A stretch of DNA of 64,000 nt from Rhizobium hidalgonense (GTDB lineage Bacteria; Pseudomonadota; Alphaproteobacteria; Rhizobiales; Rhizobiaceae): assembly GCF_002914525.1 (NCBI RefSeq), contig NZ_LODW01000044.1:107506-171505 (forward strand), given 5' to 3'. Both the position numbers and the translations under genes were made by a program. Position 1 is the first letter of the stretch; each line of letters opens with the position of its first letter. The notes below the pieces were generated by a model. That model ran no database searches, had not been told where the DNA came from, and was given only the letters and a program-made list of their open reading frames with translations. Positions 57,117 to 64,000 of this stretch are shown in pieces.

Positions 57117-57141
57117 AAAGCCCCGGAGACGGGGCTTTTTT
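57117..57141 (+). terminator. intrinsic terminator of prfB
   Basis: AAAGCCCCG-GAGA-CGGGGCTTT is followed by further T. It lies 26 bases after the prfB stop and four bases before the end of the convergent hydrolase gene, and can probably serve both. Confidence 0.9.
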
Positions 57142-57145
57142 ATGC

Positions 57146-58165
57146 TCAGGCGATCGCTTCGACGGTGCTGTCCTGGAACAGCGCTGCCGACAGATCGGCA
57201 ATCTCGTCATGAATGGCTGCGCGCTCGACGCCCGGGGGATCGGTAAAGAGCTCTGCGGCAAAGGCGAGGCCGAGTGCGGTGCCCTCCGGCACGAAGACAT
57301 AATGTCCAAGCCCGCCGCCGAAGATGCTAAGAGAACCGCGCCGGAGCCGCGCATGCAGCCATGCCGAACATTCCTCGGCCGGCGCCGCCCTGTCGGCATC
57401 GCCGACGAGAATGAGGGCGGGCGCGTCGACGGCTTTCAGGCTTTCCTCGCTGAAACCGAGAACGGACCGGCCCGGCGCGCACAGGAGCGCAGCCTTGATT
57501 CTGTCGTCCCGGTAGGACTTCGACATCCGCGACCATGAATCGCGAAACACATCGCTGCTGCGAAGCAAGGTGGGGATATGGTCGGCAAGATCGGGAAATT
57601 CCCTTGGTCCGCGCGCCCCACCCGACTTCATCCTTGATGGTTCGAATTGCGAAAACTGGGCGACAGCGCCAAGAAGCAGCATCACGCTATAGGCGCCGGC
57701 CGAAAATCCGGCGGCGAACACGCGGGTCATATCGATAGAACAGGAGAGATCACCGAGCCAGTCATCGCTGTGGTCGAGCATAAAGCTTAGATCCGGCGCC
57801 CGCTCCCAAAGGCAGGCGAAGCCTTCGGCGCGATAGGGCTCGTTGCCGGTATTGCCGTGATGGTTGACGCCGAGCGCTGCAAATCCGCGCTCGGCGAGCC
57901 GTCGCGCCAGCCACTCCAGTCCGGCCGCGGATCCGCCGGTGCCATGTGACAACAGGACGAGGGGATGGGGCAGGAGATCCGGCCGGATGGGTGCGTTGCG
58001 GGCGATGGCGGCCTTCTTGAACCAGCTTCTTTCCGTTGCATCGCTTTCCCGCGCCTCATCGGCAGCGGGATACCACAGCGACCAGCTGATGGGTCTGGGA
58101 CCGTTTGCGTCCCAGTTCGACCTGTTTTTGTCGTAAAGCACGCCATCGCGGAAGCCGAGTTTCAT
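57146..58165 (-). CDS. alpha/beta hydrolase (dienelactone hydrolase-like)
   Basis: The 339-residue protein has the alpha/beta-hydrolase core: an oxyanion-hole stretch LVLLSHGTGGSAAGLEWLAR, the nucleophile elbow AAGFSAGAYSVM (G-F-S-A-G), the acid in LILVGDADRAAP, and a His near GGGLGHYVF. This pattern fits large dienelactone-hydrolase-like esterases with an unknown substrate. ATG 58165 (MKLGFRDGVL) is favoured over a start 25 codons upstream that runs into the next gene's region. It ends against the prfB terminator. Confidence 0.85.
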   Translation of the reverse strand: MKLGFRDGVLYDKNRSNWDANGPRPISWSLWYPAADEARESDATERSWFKKAAIARNAPIRPDLLPHPLVLLSHGTGGSAAGLEWLARRLAERGFAALGVNHHGNTGNEPYRAEGFACLWERAPDLSFMLDHSDDWLGDLSCSIDMTRVFAAGFSAGAYSVMLLLGAVAQFSQFEPSRMKSGGARGPREFPDLADHIPTLLRSSDVFRDSWSRMSKSYRDDRIKAALLCAPGRSVLGFSEESLKAVDAPALILVGDADRAAPAEECSAWLHARLRRGSLSIFGGGLGHYVFVPEGTALGLAFAAELFTDPPGVERAAIHDEIADLSAALFQDSTVEAIA

Positions 58166-58199
58166 CTCTTCCACTCTTTCCCGAACGCTTCCCCGTGGT

Positions 58200-58709
58200 T
58201 CAATTCGTCGCTTTCTCGACGGTGATGTCGCCGAATTCATCGATCAGCACGGTCCAGCCATCCGGCTCGGCCTGGGGATCGGTCTTCAGATAGATCGTCG
58301 CGAATAGCCCCGGCTCCTTGATGATGCCGTTCGAATTTTCCGGGCGTATATCGGTAATGTAAGGCTTGAGGTCGCTGATCTCCTGCAGTTCGACGGTAGA
58401 AGCGATCGCCGGACCGGTCTCGGTCTGGGCGACCTGCTGCAGATAGACCTTCGAGGTCCTGTCTGGCTGTCTTACGGCAAAGAGCTTGTAGTAGCCGTGG
58501 CGCTGCGTGCGCTTTCCTTCGGGGTTGGCAACGGGCTCGGCGCCTGTCGGCGCCCGCTCGACATCAGGGGCGTTGCCGTCATCCTCCCAATAGCCGGTGC
58601 TGGTCGCGAAAATCACCGATGCCGGCAGGATGTCATCGTGCGCGGGAAAGGCTGCGGCCGACCATCCGATGAAAAAAACCGTGGTCATCAATATCCGTCG
58701 CACGGCCAT
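58200..58709 (-). CDS. exported hypothetical protein
   Basis: The 169-residue protein begins with a likely signal peptide (MAVRRILMTTVFFIGWSAAA, cleavage near FPAHD). The rest is hydrophilic with many Thr and Glu and no cysteine, and shows no family I recognise. It lies 4 bases after the nadK stop on the same strand and is probably cotranscribed with it, upstream of the hydrolase gene. Confidence 0.75.
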   Translation of the reverse strand: MAVRRILMTTVFFIGWSAAAFPAHDDILPASVIFATSTGYWEDDGNAPDVERAPTGAEPVANPEGKRTQRHGYYKLFAVRQPDRTSKVYLQQVAQTETGPAIASTVELQEISDLKPYITDIRPENSNGIIKEPGLFATIYLKTDPQAEPDGWTVLIDEFGDITVEKATN

Positions 58710-58713
58710 CGTC

Positions 58714-59487
58714 TCAATCCTTGAACTGCTCGGCGAGAATACGGTCGGACCAGGAACGGTCGGGATCGGAAAGAATGCGTGCCGTCATATGTTCCGACTG
58801 GGCAATGCGGACATGCAGCACCGATTTGACCTCGGTATTGTCGGCCACCGCATTTACCGGCCGCTTCACCGGCTCGAGCACATCGATGTCGACGGTCACC
58901 TTGTTCGGCAGCAGAGCGCCCCGCCAGCGCCGCGGCCGGAAAGCGCTGACCGGCGTCATGGCGAGCAGCGGCGCCTCGAGCGGCAGGATCGGGCCATGGG
59001 CGGAAAGATTATAGGCCGTCGACCCGGCAGGGGTCGCCACCATCAGCCCGTCGCAGATCAGCTCCTCCAGGCGCACGCGTCCGTCCACCGTCACCTTCAG
59101 GTTCGCCGCCTGATAGGACTGGCGGAAAAGATAGACCTCATTGATGGCGAGCGCCGTCGAGTTGGTGCCGTCGGCATTGGCCGTCGTCATCTGCAATGGC
59201 CGGAAGACGTTTTCGACGGCGAGGCAGATGCGCTCCTGAAGCTGTTCGCTGCGATAGTCGTTCATCAGGAAGCCGACCGAGCCGCGGTTCATGCCGTAGA
59301 CCAGCTTGCCGGAATTCATGGTGTTGTGCAGCGTCTGCAGCATGAAACCATCGCCGCCGAGCGCGACGATGACATCGGCATCGTCAGCCGGCACATCGCC
59401 ATAGATACGAATCAACTCCTCGCGCGCGGCGAGCGCCTCCGTCGTCGGTGAGGCGATAAAGGAAAGAGTCTGAAATGAACGGCCCAT
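58714..59487 (-). CDS. nadK: NAD kinase
   Basis: NAD kinase makes NADP from NAD and ATP. The 257-residue product has the GGDG motif (DVIVALGGDGFMLQTLHNTM), the NE motif (ALAINEVYLFRQS) and the glycine-rich conserved region ATPAGSTAYNLSAHGPILP. Length and pattern match rhizobial NadK. The upstream region (59488-59643) separates it from the divergent tRNA-Thr. Confidence 0.96.
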   Translation of the reverse strand: MGRSFQTLSFIASPTTEALAAREELIRIYGDVPADDADVIVALGGDGFMLQTLHNTMNSGKLVYGMNRGSVGFLMNDYRSEQLQERICLAVENVFRPLQMTTANADGTNSTALAINEVYLFRQSYQAANLKVTVDGRVRLEELICDGLMVATPAGSTAYNLSAHGPILPLEAPLLAMTPVSAFRPRRWRGALLPNKVTVDIDVLEPVKRPVNAVADNTEVKSVLHVRIAQSEHMTARILSDPDRSWSDRILAEQFKD

Positions 59488-59643
59488 GCAATGCCCTTTG
59501 TGAAGCTGCTCTAGCTAACGGATAAAGTGCTGGTGCGACAAGGACGTTTTCTCCAACCAAGCGTTTGAGCGGCAGCCGACCCGTCCGCACAGACACGAAT
59601 TTTCCTTTACAGAATCATAGAATCTGCTAGTTGGGCACCTATT

Positions 59644-59719
<76 letters not shown>

Positions 59720-59896
59720 TTTTTTCCGCGCGGTACCGCTCGTCCAGACCATGATCTCGATTCGATGCGCTCGATCGCGCCGGCAGATCTTTCCAGCCAT
59801 CACGTATCGTTTGATGAACCTTGTCTGAAGGGCTGCTTCAGCGCCAATTCAGCCGTGCGAACTTATCTTCGCCTCATCATCAATGAGGAAACTGCC

Positions 59897-60238
59897 ATGA
59901 GGCTCGCACATCTCTTTCTCGCCGCAACCCTTTCTGCCGGTGCGGCTTTCGCGTCCGTCGCACCGGCCGCCGCCATGCCGGCCGACCGGCCTGCGGTCTC
60001 GGCGCAGGGCGATATCATTCAAATCCGCGATGGCTGGCGCCATGATCGCGACCGGGACTATCGTGACGACCGTGGCTGGCGTGACGACCGTGGCTGGCGC
60101 GACGAGGGCGATTGGCGCCGGTCCGACTGGCGCGACGATGACCGCCGCTGGCGGCGGTGGCGTGCAGAGCGTTGGCAGGAACGGCGCGAGTGGCGCCATC
60201 GCAATCGCGATATGCCTTTCTGGCTCTATCGCAGCTGA
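59897..60238 (+). CDS. exported Arg/Asp/Trp-rich protein
   Basis: The 113-residue protein starts with a signal peptide (MRLAHLFLAATLSAGAAFAS, cleavage near AAAMPA). The mature part is dominated by RDDRGWRD-type repeats rich in Asp, Arg and Trp, ending DMPFWLYRS. Such small exported proteins are frequent in Rhizobium and are sometimes linked to envelope stress; no function is claimed. ATG 59897 has GAGGAA upstream, so longer starts were rejected. An intrinsic terminator follows 17 bases after the stop. Confidence 0.82.
   Translation: MRLAHLFLAATLSAGAAFASVAPAAAMPADRPAVSAQGDIIQIRDGWRHDRDRDYRDDRGWRDDRGWRDEGDWRRSDWRDDDRRWRRWRAERWQERREWRHRNRDMPFWLYRS
60062..60097 (+). repeat. exact 18-bp tandem duplication within the coding region
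   Basis: CGTGACGACCGTGGCTGG occurs twice in direct succession, encoding two RDDRGW units. A diverged third copy (CGCGACGAGGGCGATTGG) follows. The number of copies is likely to vary between strains. Confidence 0.85.
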
Positions 60239-60255
60239 TCGTAGCTGAGAGGAAC

Positions 60256-60280
60256 GGCCCGGATCATCCGGGCCATTTTT
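60256..60280 (+). terminator. intrinsic terminator
   Basis: GGCCCGGAT-C-ATCCGGGCC, then ATTTTT, lies 17 bases beyond the Arg/Asp/Trp-rich gene. Its last base is the first base of the stop codon of the small minus-strand gene. Confidence 0.88.
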
Positions 60281-60417
60281 CAATGAGCGACGGGCTCGTT
60301 GACGCTCGCCTCGATCCTGCTGCCATTGCCGGTCTGGCCGGCGCCGGAGGGCGATAGGATTGCGATGCTGAGCACGGAAACGACCATGAAGGCGACGACG
60401 GCAATCATTATGCGCAT
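60280..60417 (-). CDS. 45-residue small membrane protein
   Basis: This short frame was found by direct translation: MRIMIAVVAFMVVSVLSIAI, then a polar Gly/Ser tail ending NEPVAH. The first 20 residues would form a membrane helix or uncleaved signal. Codon use favours G or C at third positions as in neighbours, and GAGGA lies upstream, although at 12 bases. It sits on the same strand as the 52-residue gene before it. Confidence 0.55.
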   Translation of the reverse strand: MRIMIAVVAFMVVSVLSIAILSPSGAGQTGNGSRIEASVNEPVAH

Positions 60418-60478
60418 AGGCGTTCAATCCTCATTCAGTGGGGATTAACGCGCGATTGCCGCCGGCGTTCCTATCAGC

Positions 60479-60637
60479 CTATTGCACCGTTCCCGGCGTC
60501 GCGGGGCCGGGCGCCGTCGGCGACAGGGGATCGGGCTGGTGGATGGGATGAGACGTGTCCACCCAGATGATGCTGAGAATGATCCCGACGAAGACCGCGA
60601 TGAAGAGGATACCGAAAATCAGCGGTCGAATAGCCAT
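60479..60637 (-). CDS. 52-residue small membrane protein
   Basis: Direct translation gives MAIRPLIFGILFIAVFVGII, LSIIWVDTSHPIHQPDPLSP, then TAPGPATPGTVQ. One strong membrane helix (residues about 5-25) is followed by a Pro-rich periplasmic tail. Another frame of 83 codons overlaps it but has unlikely composition. AAGGAA lies 13 bases before the ATG. Function is unknown. Confidence 0.62.
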   Translation of the reverse strand: MAIRPLIFGILFIAVFVGIILSIIWVDTSHPIHQPDPLSPTAPGPATPGTVQ

Positions 60638-60843
60638 GATGGGGATCGTTCCTTCTTGCTTCCGACCGGTCGTTGCGATCGGTCATCGCCCGATCATAAT
60701 GCTCCAGGAGGTCTTTCCAAGGCAAAATCGAATTTCTCCGGCATCCGTCGTGCCTTGCGCGGCTATCGCCGGCATTCGTTTTCCATCTGTCGCACCGGCT
60801 TGAACTGTGTCAGGGATGCCTGAAACAATTGGGGACGGACGCG

Positions 60844-61584
60844 ATGAAACGGACGGTTATAACATCGGTCATTGTCGCGGCATTCGTCTGCGTCGCCGGA
60901 GCCTCTTCAGACCCAGCAGCTTTCGACAAGCCGATAAAAGTGGATGTCGTCACTCTGCCGAAGGATGAGCTCAATCCCGATGCAAAGCCGAAGATCACCT
61001 GCAGCCGCTATCCCGCCTTCATGGTCAAGGAGGTCGATCTCGGTGAGGTCGGCGCCGAAAAACTGGCGCTGCTTGCAGCCGAAGCGCCCTGTGAGCGCGC
61101 CGGCGGGCGCGAGCGGGTGATCGAGGACGATACCGCCGGCTATCTCATGGGCGTCAGCGGTGGTTTCGTCTTTTTCCGTGCCGCGGATGGATGGAACGGC
61201 GGGCTGCCCTTCGTCGTCTACGATGCGGCGACGGGCGAGCGGCTGCTTGACGATTCGTTTGAGGGCGAGGACTTTGCCGTGATCAGCAGCGGGAAGGGGG
61301 AGCTGACCGTTCATTTTCGTCGCGTCTACACGGCATCCTGCTCGCTCTACCTGAAGGAGGCCGACTGCGCGAAGGCGATTACCGCCGATACCGGCCTGTC
61401 ACTGACCCAACTGCCTGATTGCGCCGCAGCCTATAAGGCGGAAATCAAACGCAGCCCCGATCACGCAAGCGAAATTGAGAAACTGCCGAGCGTTATCGTC
61501 TACCCCATCGAATTGGCCTACGCGGCTGGCGATACGACGCGCCGGCCGATGGATGGCCCGACCACTTGCGGGAGGCCCGACTGA
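60844..61584 (+). CDS. exported hypothetical protein
   Basis: The 246-residue protein starts MKRTVITSVIVAAFVCVAGA, a signal peptide that may be lipoprotein-like but has no clear lipobox. The mature part has four to six cysteines spread as possible disulphides (KITCSRYP, EAPCERAG, ASCSLYLKEADCAK, PDCAAAYK, PTTCGRPD). No family is recognised. ATG 60844 is preferred to a TTG at 60829. It is convergent to the inhibitor-like gene. Confidence 0.78.
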   Translation: MKRTVITSVIVAAFVCVAGASSDPAAFDKPIKVDVVTLPKDELNPDAKPKITCSRYPAFMVKEVDLGEVGAEKLALLAAEAPCERAGGRERVIEDDTAGYLMGVSGGFVFFRAADGWNGGLPFVVYDAATGERLLDDSFEGEDFAVISSGKGELTVHFRRVYTASCSLYLKEADCAKAITADTGLSLTQLPDCAAAYKAEIKRSPDHASEIEKLPSVIVYPIELAYAAGDTTRRPMDGPTTCGRPD

Positions 61585-61591
61585 CGGAGAA

Positions 61592-62284
61592 TCAGCGACG
61601 CACGAGCGAAAGCGGCTTGCCGCCTTCCTGCTTCGATTTGTCGAAATTGCCGTCCGCGCGCATGTCGAAGCTAAGGGATGAACCGTCACCGCCCATCAGC
61701 GTCAGCCCGAAACCCTCGATATGCCAGACCGCAAGCTTGAGCTTGGCGACATTGGCGGCGCAGTCACCGGAAAGTGACAATGGCGCATTGCCGTCCGTCC
61801 CGACATTGCTGCCGAGCGTTACGCCGCAAAGCCTTTCGCCGTCCGGCCGTTGCATTGTCCACGGCCCGGCAAGGCTGTTGACGGTCGGCAGGTGATCGAC
61901 GCCGTCGGGTGCCGCGCTCAGCAGGAACAGCTTGCCGTCCTCAGTCTTCATCGGCGAGCCTTCGTTTTCGACGAAACGGGCGATCACTTTGCGCGTCGGA
62001 TCGATCAGGATGAGGCCGCCATTGCCGTCGAAATTCCACGAAGAGGCTTCCGCGAGGGCCGGCAACGGCTTGGCGCAGGCGTCCTGCCCGGAAATCGAAT
62101 AACCGCCGATCGCCATGTCGGTTTCGAGCGTCATCCTGCATCCCGTGCGCCCGTCTTCGGGCGCGACGAGATAGGTTCCTGCCTGCGCTTTGAGGATATC
62201 GGGATCGATATCCTGTCCGTACGCCAGACCGCAGGCGAGCAGGGCGGCTGCGGTAGCCGCGAGCCGAAAGACGAAACGGATCAT
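61592..62284 (-). CDS. AprI/Inh-type metalloprotease inhibitor-like protein with two domains
   Basis: The 230-residue exported protein starts with a signal peptide (RLAATAAALLACGLAYG). Two Inh-like units follow, each with a C...C pair: about residues 32-110 (AGTYLVAPEDGRTGCRMTLE, SGQDACAK) and about 140-220 (AGPWTMQRPDGERLCGVTLG, SGDCAANV). The A-G-x-(Y/W) start and disulphide spacing fit the family of small beta-barrel inhibitors of serralysin-type proteases. The tandem arrangement is unusual against single-domain Inh. No protease gene is visible in the window. Confidence 0.8.
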   Translation of the reverse strand: MIRFVFRLAATAAALLACGLAYGQDIDPDILKAQAGTYLVAPEDGRTGCRMTLETDMAIGGYSISGQDACAKPLPALAEASSWNFDGNGGLILIDPTRKVIARFVENEGSPMKTEDGKLFLLSAAPDGVDHLPTVNSLAGPWTMQRPDGERLCGVTLGSNVGTDGNAPLSLSGDCAANVAKLKLAVWHIEGFGLTLMGGDGSSLSFDMRADGNFDKSKQEGGKPLSLVRR

Positions 62285-62322
62285 GACAGTTCCCCTTTGT
62301 CGCGGCCCGCCTGCGGACCAGC

Positions 62323-63213
62323 CTATGCCTTCAGGTAAAGCCGCGCCGCATAAAGCGCGATCGCCGCCGCATTCGAGACGTTCAGCGATTTGATCGCGCC
62401 CGGCATGTCGAGACGGGCAAGTGCGTTGACGGTTTCCCGCGTCTTCTGGCGAAGACCCTTGCCCTCGGAGCCGAGCACCAGCGCCACTTTCTTGCCCGAA
62501 AACGTGCCTTCGAGCGCCGCAGGCCCCTCCGAATCGAGGCCGATGGTGGAGAAGCCGAGCTTGTGCAGTTCACCGAGTGCATCGGCGAGATTGGTCACCT
62601 GTATATAAGGTATCAGTTCCAGCGCGCCGGAGGCGGACTTGGCGAGGACGCCTGACTCGGTTGGGCTATGTCTCTGAGTAGTGATAACGGCGCCGCAATT
62701 GAAGGCGACGGCCGAGCGCATGATCGCGCCGACATTGTGGGGATCGGTGACCTGGTCGAGGACGAGCAGGAGAGGGCTGTCCTTCAGTGCTTCGAGACGG
62801 CGCACCGGCAGCGGTCGCGTTTCCAGCATGACGCCCTGATGGATCGCCTCGGGGCCGAGCACCTTGTCGATATCCTGCGGCGAGACAATCTCGAAGGGGA
62901 TTCCGAGCGTTTCGGCGTCGACTTCGAGCCGCGCCAGGGCGTTCTGCGTCACGAAGAGCTTGATCTTCTTGCGCTCGGGATTGTCGAGGGCGGCGCGCAC
63001 CGTATGCAGGCCGTAGAGATGCACCTGGTCAGGCGCCAGCGCCGGCGGTTTCCAGTCCTCAGCCCCGCGCCTGCGTTTCTGCGGCTGAGGTGTCGGAATT
63101 TCGCCGCGTTCGCGCTTGGCGTCGCGATGCGCGCGCCGCAGCGTGGCGTAATGCGTGTCCTTGGCCGATGGGTCTGTCGCGGCCTTGCCGCCGGGTTTTT
63201 TGTCTTTGCTCAT
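62323..63213 (-). CDS. rlmB: 23S rRNA (guanosine-2'-O-)-methyltransferase RlmB/TrmH family
   Basis: This SPOUT methyltransferase probably modifies 23S rRNA. The 296-residue protein has a basic N-terminal tail, a substrate-binding domain (HLYGLHTVRAALDN), then the SPOUT core: LLVLDQVTDPHNVGAIMRSA, ALVLGSEGKGLR and the C-terminal knot IKSLNVSNAAAIALY. It lies upstream of, and divergent from, the tRNA-Tyr/tRNA-Gly/tuf transcription unit. Confidence 0.93.
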   Translation of the reverse strand: MSKDKKPGGKAATDPSAKDTHYATLRRAHRDAKRERGEIPTPQPQKRRRGAEDWKPPALAPDQVHLYGLHTVRAALDNPERKKIKLFVTQNALARLEVDAETLGIPFEIVSPQDIDKVLGPEAIHQGVMLETRPLPVRRLEALKDSPLLLVLDQVTDPHNVGAIMRSAVAFNCGAVITTQRHSPTESGVLAKSASGALELIPYIQVTNLADALGELHKLGFSTIGLDSEGPAALEGTFSGKKVALVLGSEGKGLRQKTRETVNALARLDMPGAIKSLNVSNAAAIALYAARLYLKA

Positions 63214-63315
63214 GCGGCTTTATAGCCATGGCGCTCGCCGCCGCATAGGCTTTCTTTCATATGCCGGCTTTCGGCGGAGAATGAAATTTTTCGTGTTTTT
63301 TCCGTTGTTGTCGTG

Positions 63316-63344
63316 TTGACAGACTGAAATGCTCCGGTCATATA
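63316..63344 (+). promoter_or_regulatory. promoter of the tRNA-Tyr/tRNA-Gly unit
   Basis: TTGACA (63316-63321), a 17-bp spacer and CATATA (63339-63344), 73 bases before tRNA-Tyr. Confidence 0.65.
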
Positions 63345-63416
63345 CGCGGCGCAGACGACGGGCGGCAACGCTTCAAAGTCTGACAAACTTGGTCTTCTAG
63401 ATCCGGACGAAAAACT

Positions 63417-63501
63417 GGAGAGATGCCCGAGTGGTTAAAGGGGACGGACTGTAAATCCGTTGGCTCAGCCTACGTTGGTTCAAATCCAACTCTCTCCACC
63501 A
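63417..63501 (+). tRNA. tRNA-Tyr (anticodon GTA)
   Basis: Class II tRNA with acceptor GGAGAGA/TCTCTCC, anticodon stem CGGAC-TGTAAAT-CCG region with GTA, long variable arm (TTGGCTCAGCCTACG) and T arm TTGGTTCAAATCCAA. CCA is encoded at 63499-63501. Confidence 0.96.
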
Positions 63502-63525
63502 TTCGTCATCGGATCGGACCACCCC

Positions 63526-63599
63526 GCGGGTATAGCTCAATGGTAGAGCAGCAGCCTTCCAAGCTGAATACGCGGGTTCGATTCCCGCTACCCGCTCCA
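63526..63599 (+). tRNA. tRNA-Gly (anticodon TCC)
   Basis: Acceptor GCGGGTA/TACCCGC, D arm TAGCTCAATGGTAGAGCA, anticodon loop CTTCCAA (TCC, reads GGA), T arm CGGGTTCGATTCCCG. The CCA end is encoded. It follows tRNA-Tyr by 24 bp and is evidently on the same precursor. Confidence 0.95.
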
Positions 63600-63933
63600 G
63601 TTCTCCGAAGCCCGTTTATGCGCCCGACGCTGCCGCGATAATTCCGCAGGTCGATGTTTCGCAAGCGGCTCTCGACTGACGGAAGAGTGCGTTCCAGCCC
63701 TGGCCGCCCGTGCCTCATCTCTCGCAGTCCACGCGATTTTCTCCAAGGATTTCAGTGATTTTCCCCCGCATGCCGGCGAATCGCCTTGCAGCCGGCGAAT
63801 TGTCCCCCATATGCGCTGTCACACCAAGATTGGCGTCTGCAATTAAGTCTTGCGCAATTTCGCCGAAAGCCTTAAACGGCGGCACTAAACCGGTTCGCCG
63901 GGGCCCACAATTTCGTTCACAGGAAGCATTCAA
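63600..63933 (+). other. 334-bp region between tRNA-Gly and tuf
   Basis: No gene is supported. GCCGGCGAAT occurs twice (63772-63781 and 63791-63800), next to TTCCCCCGCAT and TGTCCCCCAT, giving an imperfect 20-bp duplication. A possible tuf promoter reads TTGCGC (63850-63855), 16 bp, TTAAAC (63872-63877). tuf may also be reached from the tRNA promoter. Confidence 0.45.
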
Positions 63934-64000
63934 ATGGCAAAGAGTAAGTTTGAGCGCAACAAGCCGCACGTCAACATCGGCACGATCGGCCACGTTGACC
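63934..64000 (+). CDS. tuf: elongation factor Tu, cut by the window end
   Basis: EF-Tu delivers aminoacyl-tRNA to the ribosome. The 22 codons present begin [20 protein letters not shown] and stop in the GHVD P-loop. AGGAAG lies upstream of the ATG. The tRNA genes before it suggest the tufB-type locus that continues to tRNA-Trp, secE and nusG. Confidence 0.97.

Noticed and set aside
60474..60725. 83-codon minus-strand frame (MPWKDLLEHYDRAM...)
   Set aside because: Overlaps the more credible 52-codon membrane gene in another frame and reads as a His/Arg-rich shadow.

Overview
The window is about 64 kb of a GC-rich alphaproteobacterial chromosome, most likely Rhizobium (R. leguminosarum/etli group) or a close relative. 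This rests on the nuo operon with two accessory genes carrying a helix-hairpin-helix-like domain, the DivK-PleD pair, RNase J beside a DUF1467 gene, a short ProRS without editing insert, a pyrB-pyrC' pair, the tRNA-Tyr/tRNA-Gly/tuf order, GAAC-N7-GAAC SOS boxes and a rhizobial intergenic palindromic element. It reads as core chromosome: there is no prophage, transposase, CRISPR array or rRNA operon.

Layout. 1-15.7 kb (+): the complex I operon from the 3' part of nuoB to nuoN, with three extra ORFs (90 aa after nuoD, a C-terminal extension on NuoE, 238 aa after nuoF). It runs on into birA, RNase J, methylmalonyl-CoA epimerase and a DUF1467 protein. 19.0-19.6 kb: a 590-bp gap with strong hairpins and a promoter. 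19.6-22.9 kb (+): proS and the LolCE/LolD lipoprotein exporter. 23-30.5 kb: a DNA-damage-flavoured stretch with a LexA-boxed 28-residue membrane peptide, dnaE1, an L,D-transpeptidase and a LexA-boxed dinB. 30.5-33.4 kb: a HAD-like protein, DUF3572, divK and pleD. 34.1-45.7 kb (-): rpmG, an MFS protein, DUF983, rnr, topA, dprA, plsY, pyrC' and pyrB. 45.8-51.2 kb: aidB-like acyl-CoA dehydrogenase, vapBC and RNase E. 51.7-57.1 kb (+): amiC, the class A PBP mrcA and prfB with its programmed +1 frameshift. 57.1-63.2 kb: an alpha/beta hydrolase, nadK, tRNA-Thr, several small exported or membrane proteins, a double-domain protease-inhibitor-like protein and a TrmH/RlmB methyltransferase. The end holds tRNA-Tyr, tRNA-Gly and the start of tuf.

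How the parts work together. The nuo genes build the proton-pumping NADH:quinone oxidoreductase. proS, prfB, rpmG, tuf and the tRNAs serve translation; rnj, rne and rnr serve RNA turnover; dnaE, topA, dprA and dinB serve DNA metabolism; lolCDE, plsY, amiC, mrcA and the L,D-transpeptidase serve the envelope.

Most notable finding. An unlabelled 28-codon gene directly before dnaE has a perfect LexA box and a single membrane segment. Size, SOS control and context resemble the Caulobacter SOS division inhibitor SidA. Other points worth checking are a dihydroorotase-like protein that has lost its metal ligands, a domain shared by NuoE and a neighbouring ORF, an SOS box abutting the dinB start codon, a degenerate tandem repeat between dnaE and the transpeptidase gene, and three small membrane genes too short for ordinary ORF calling.
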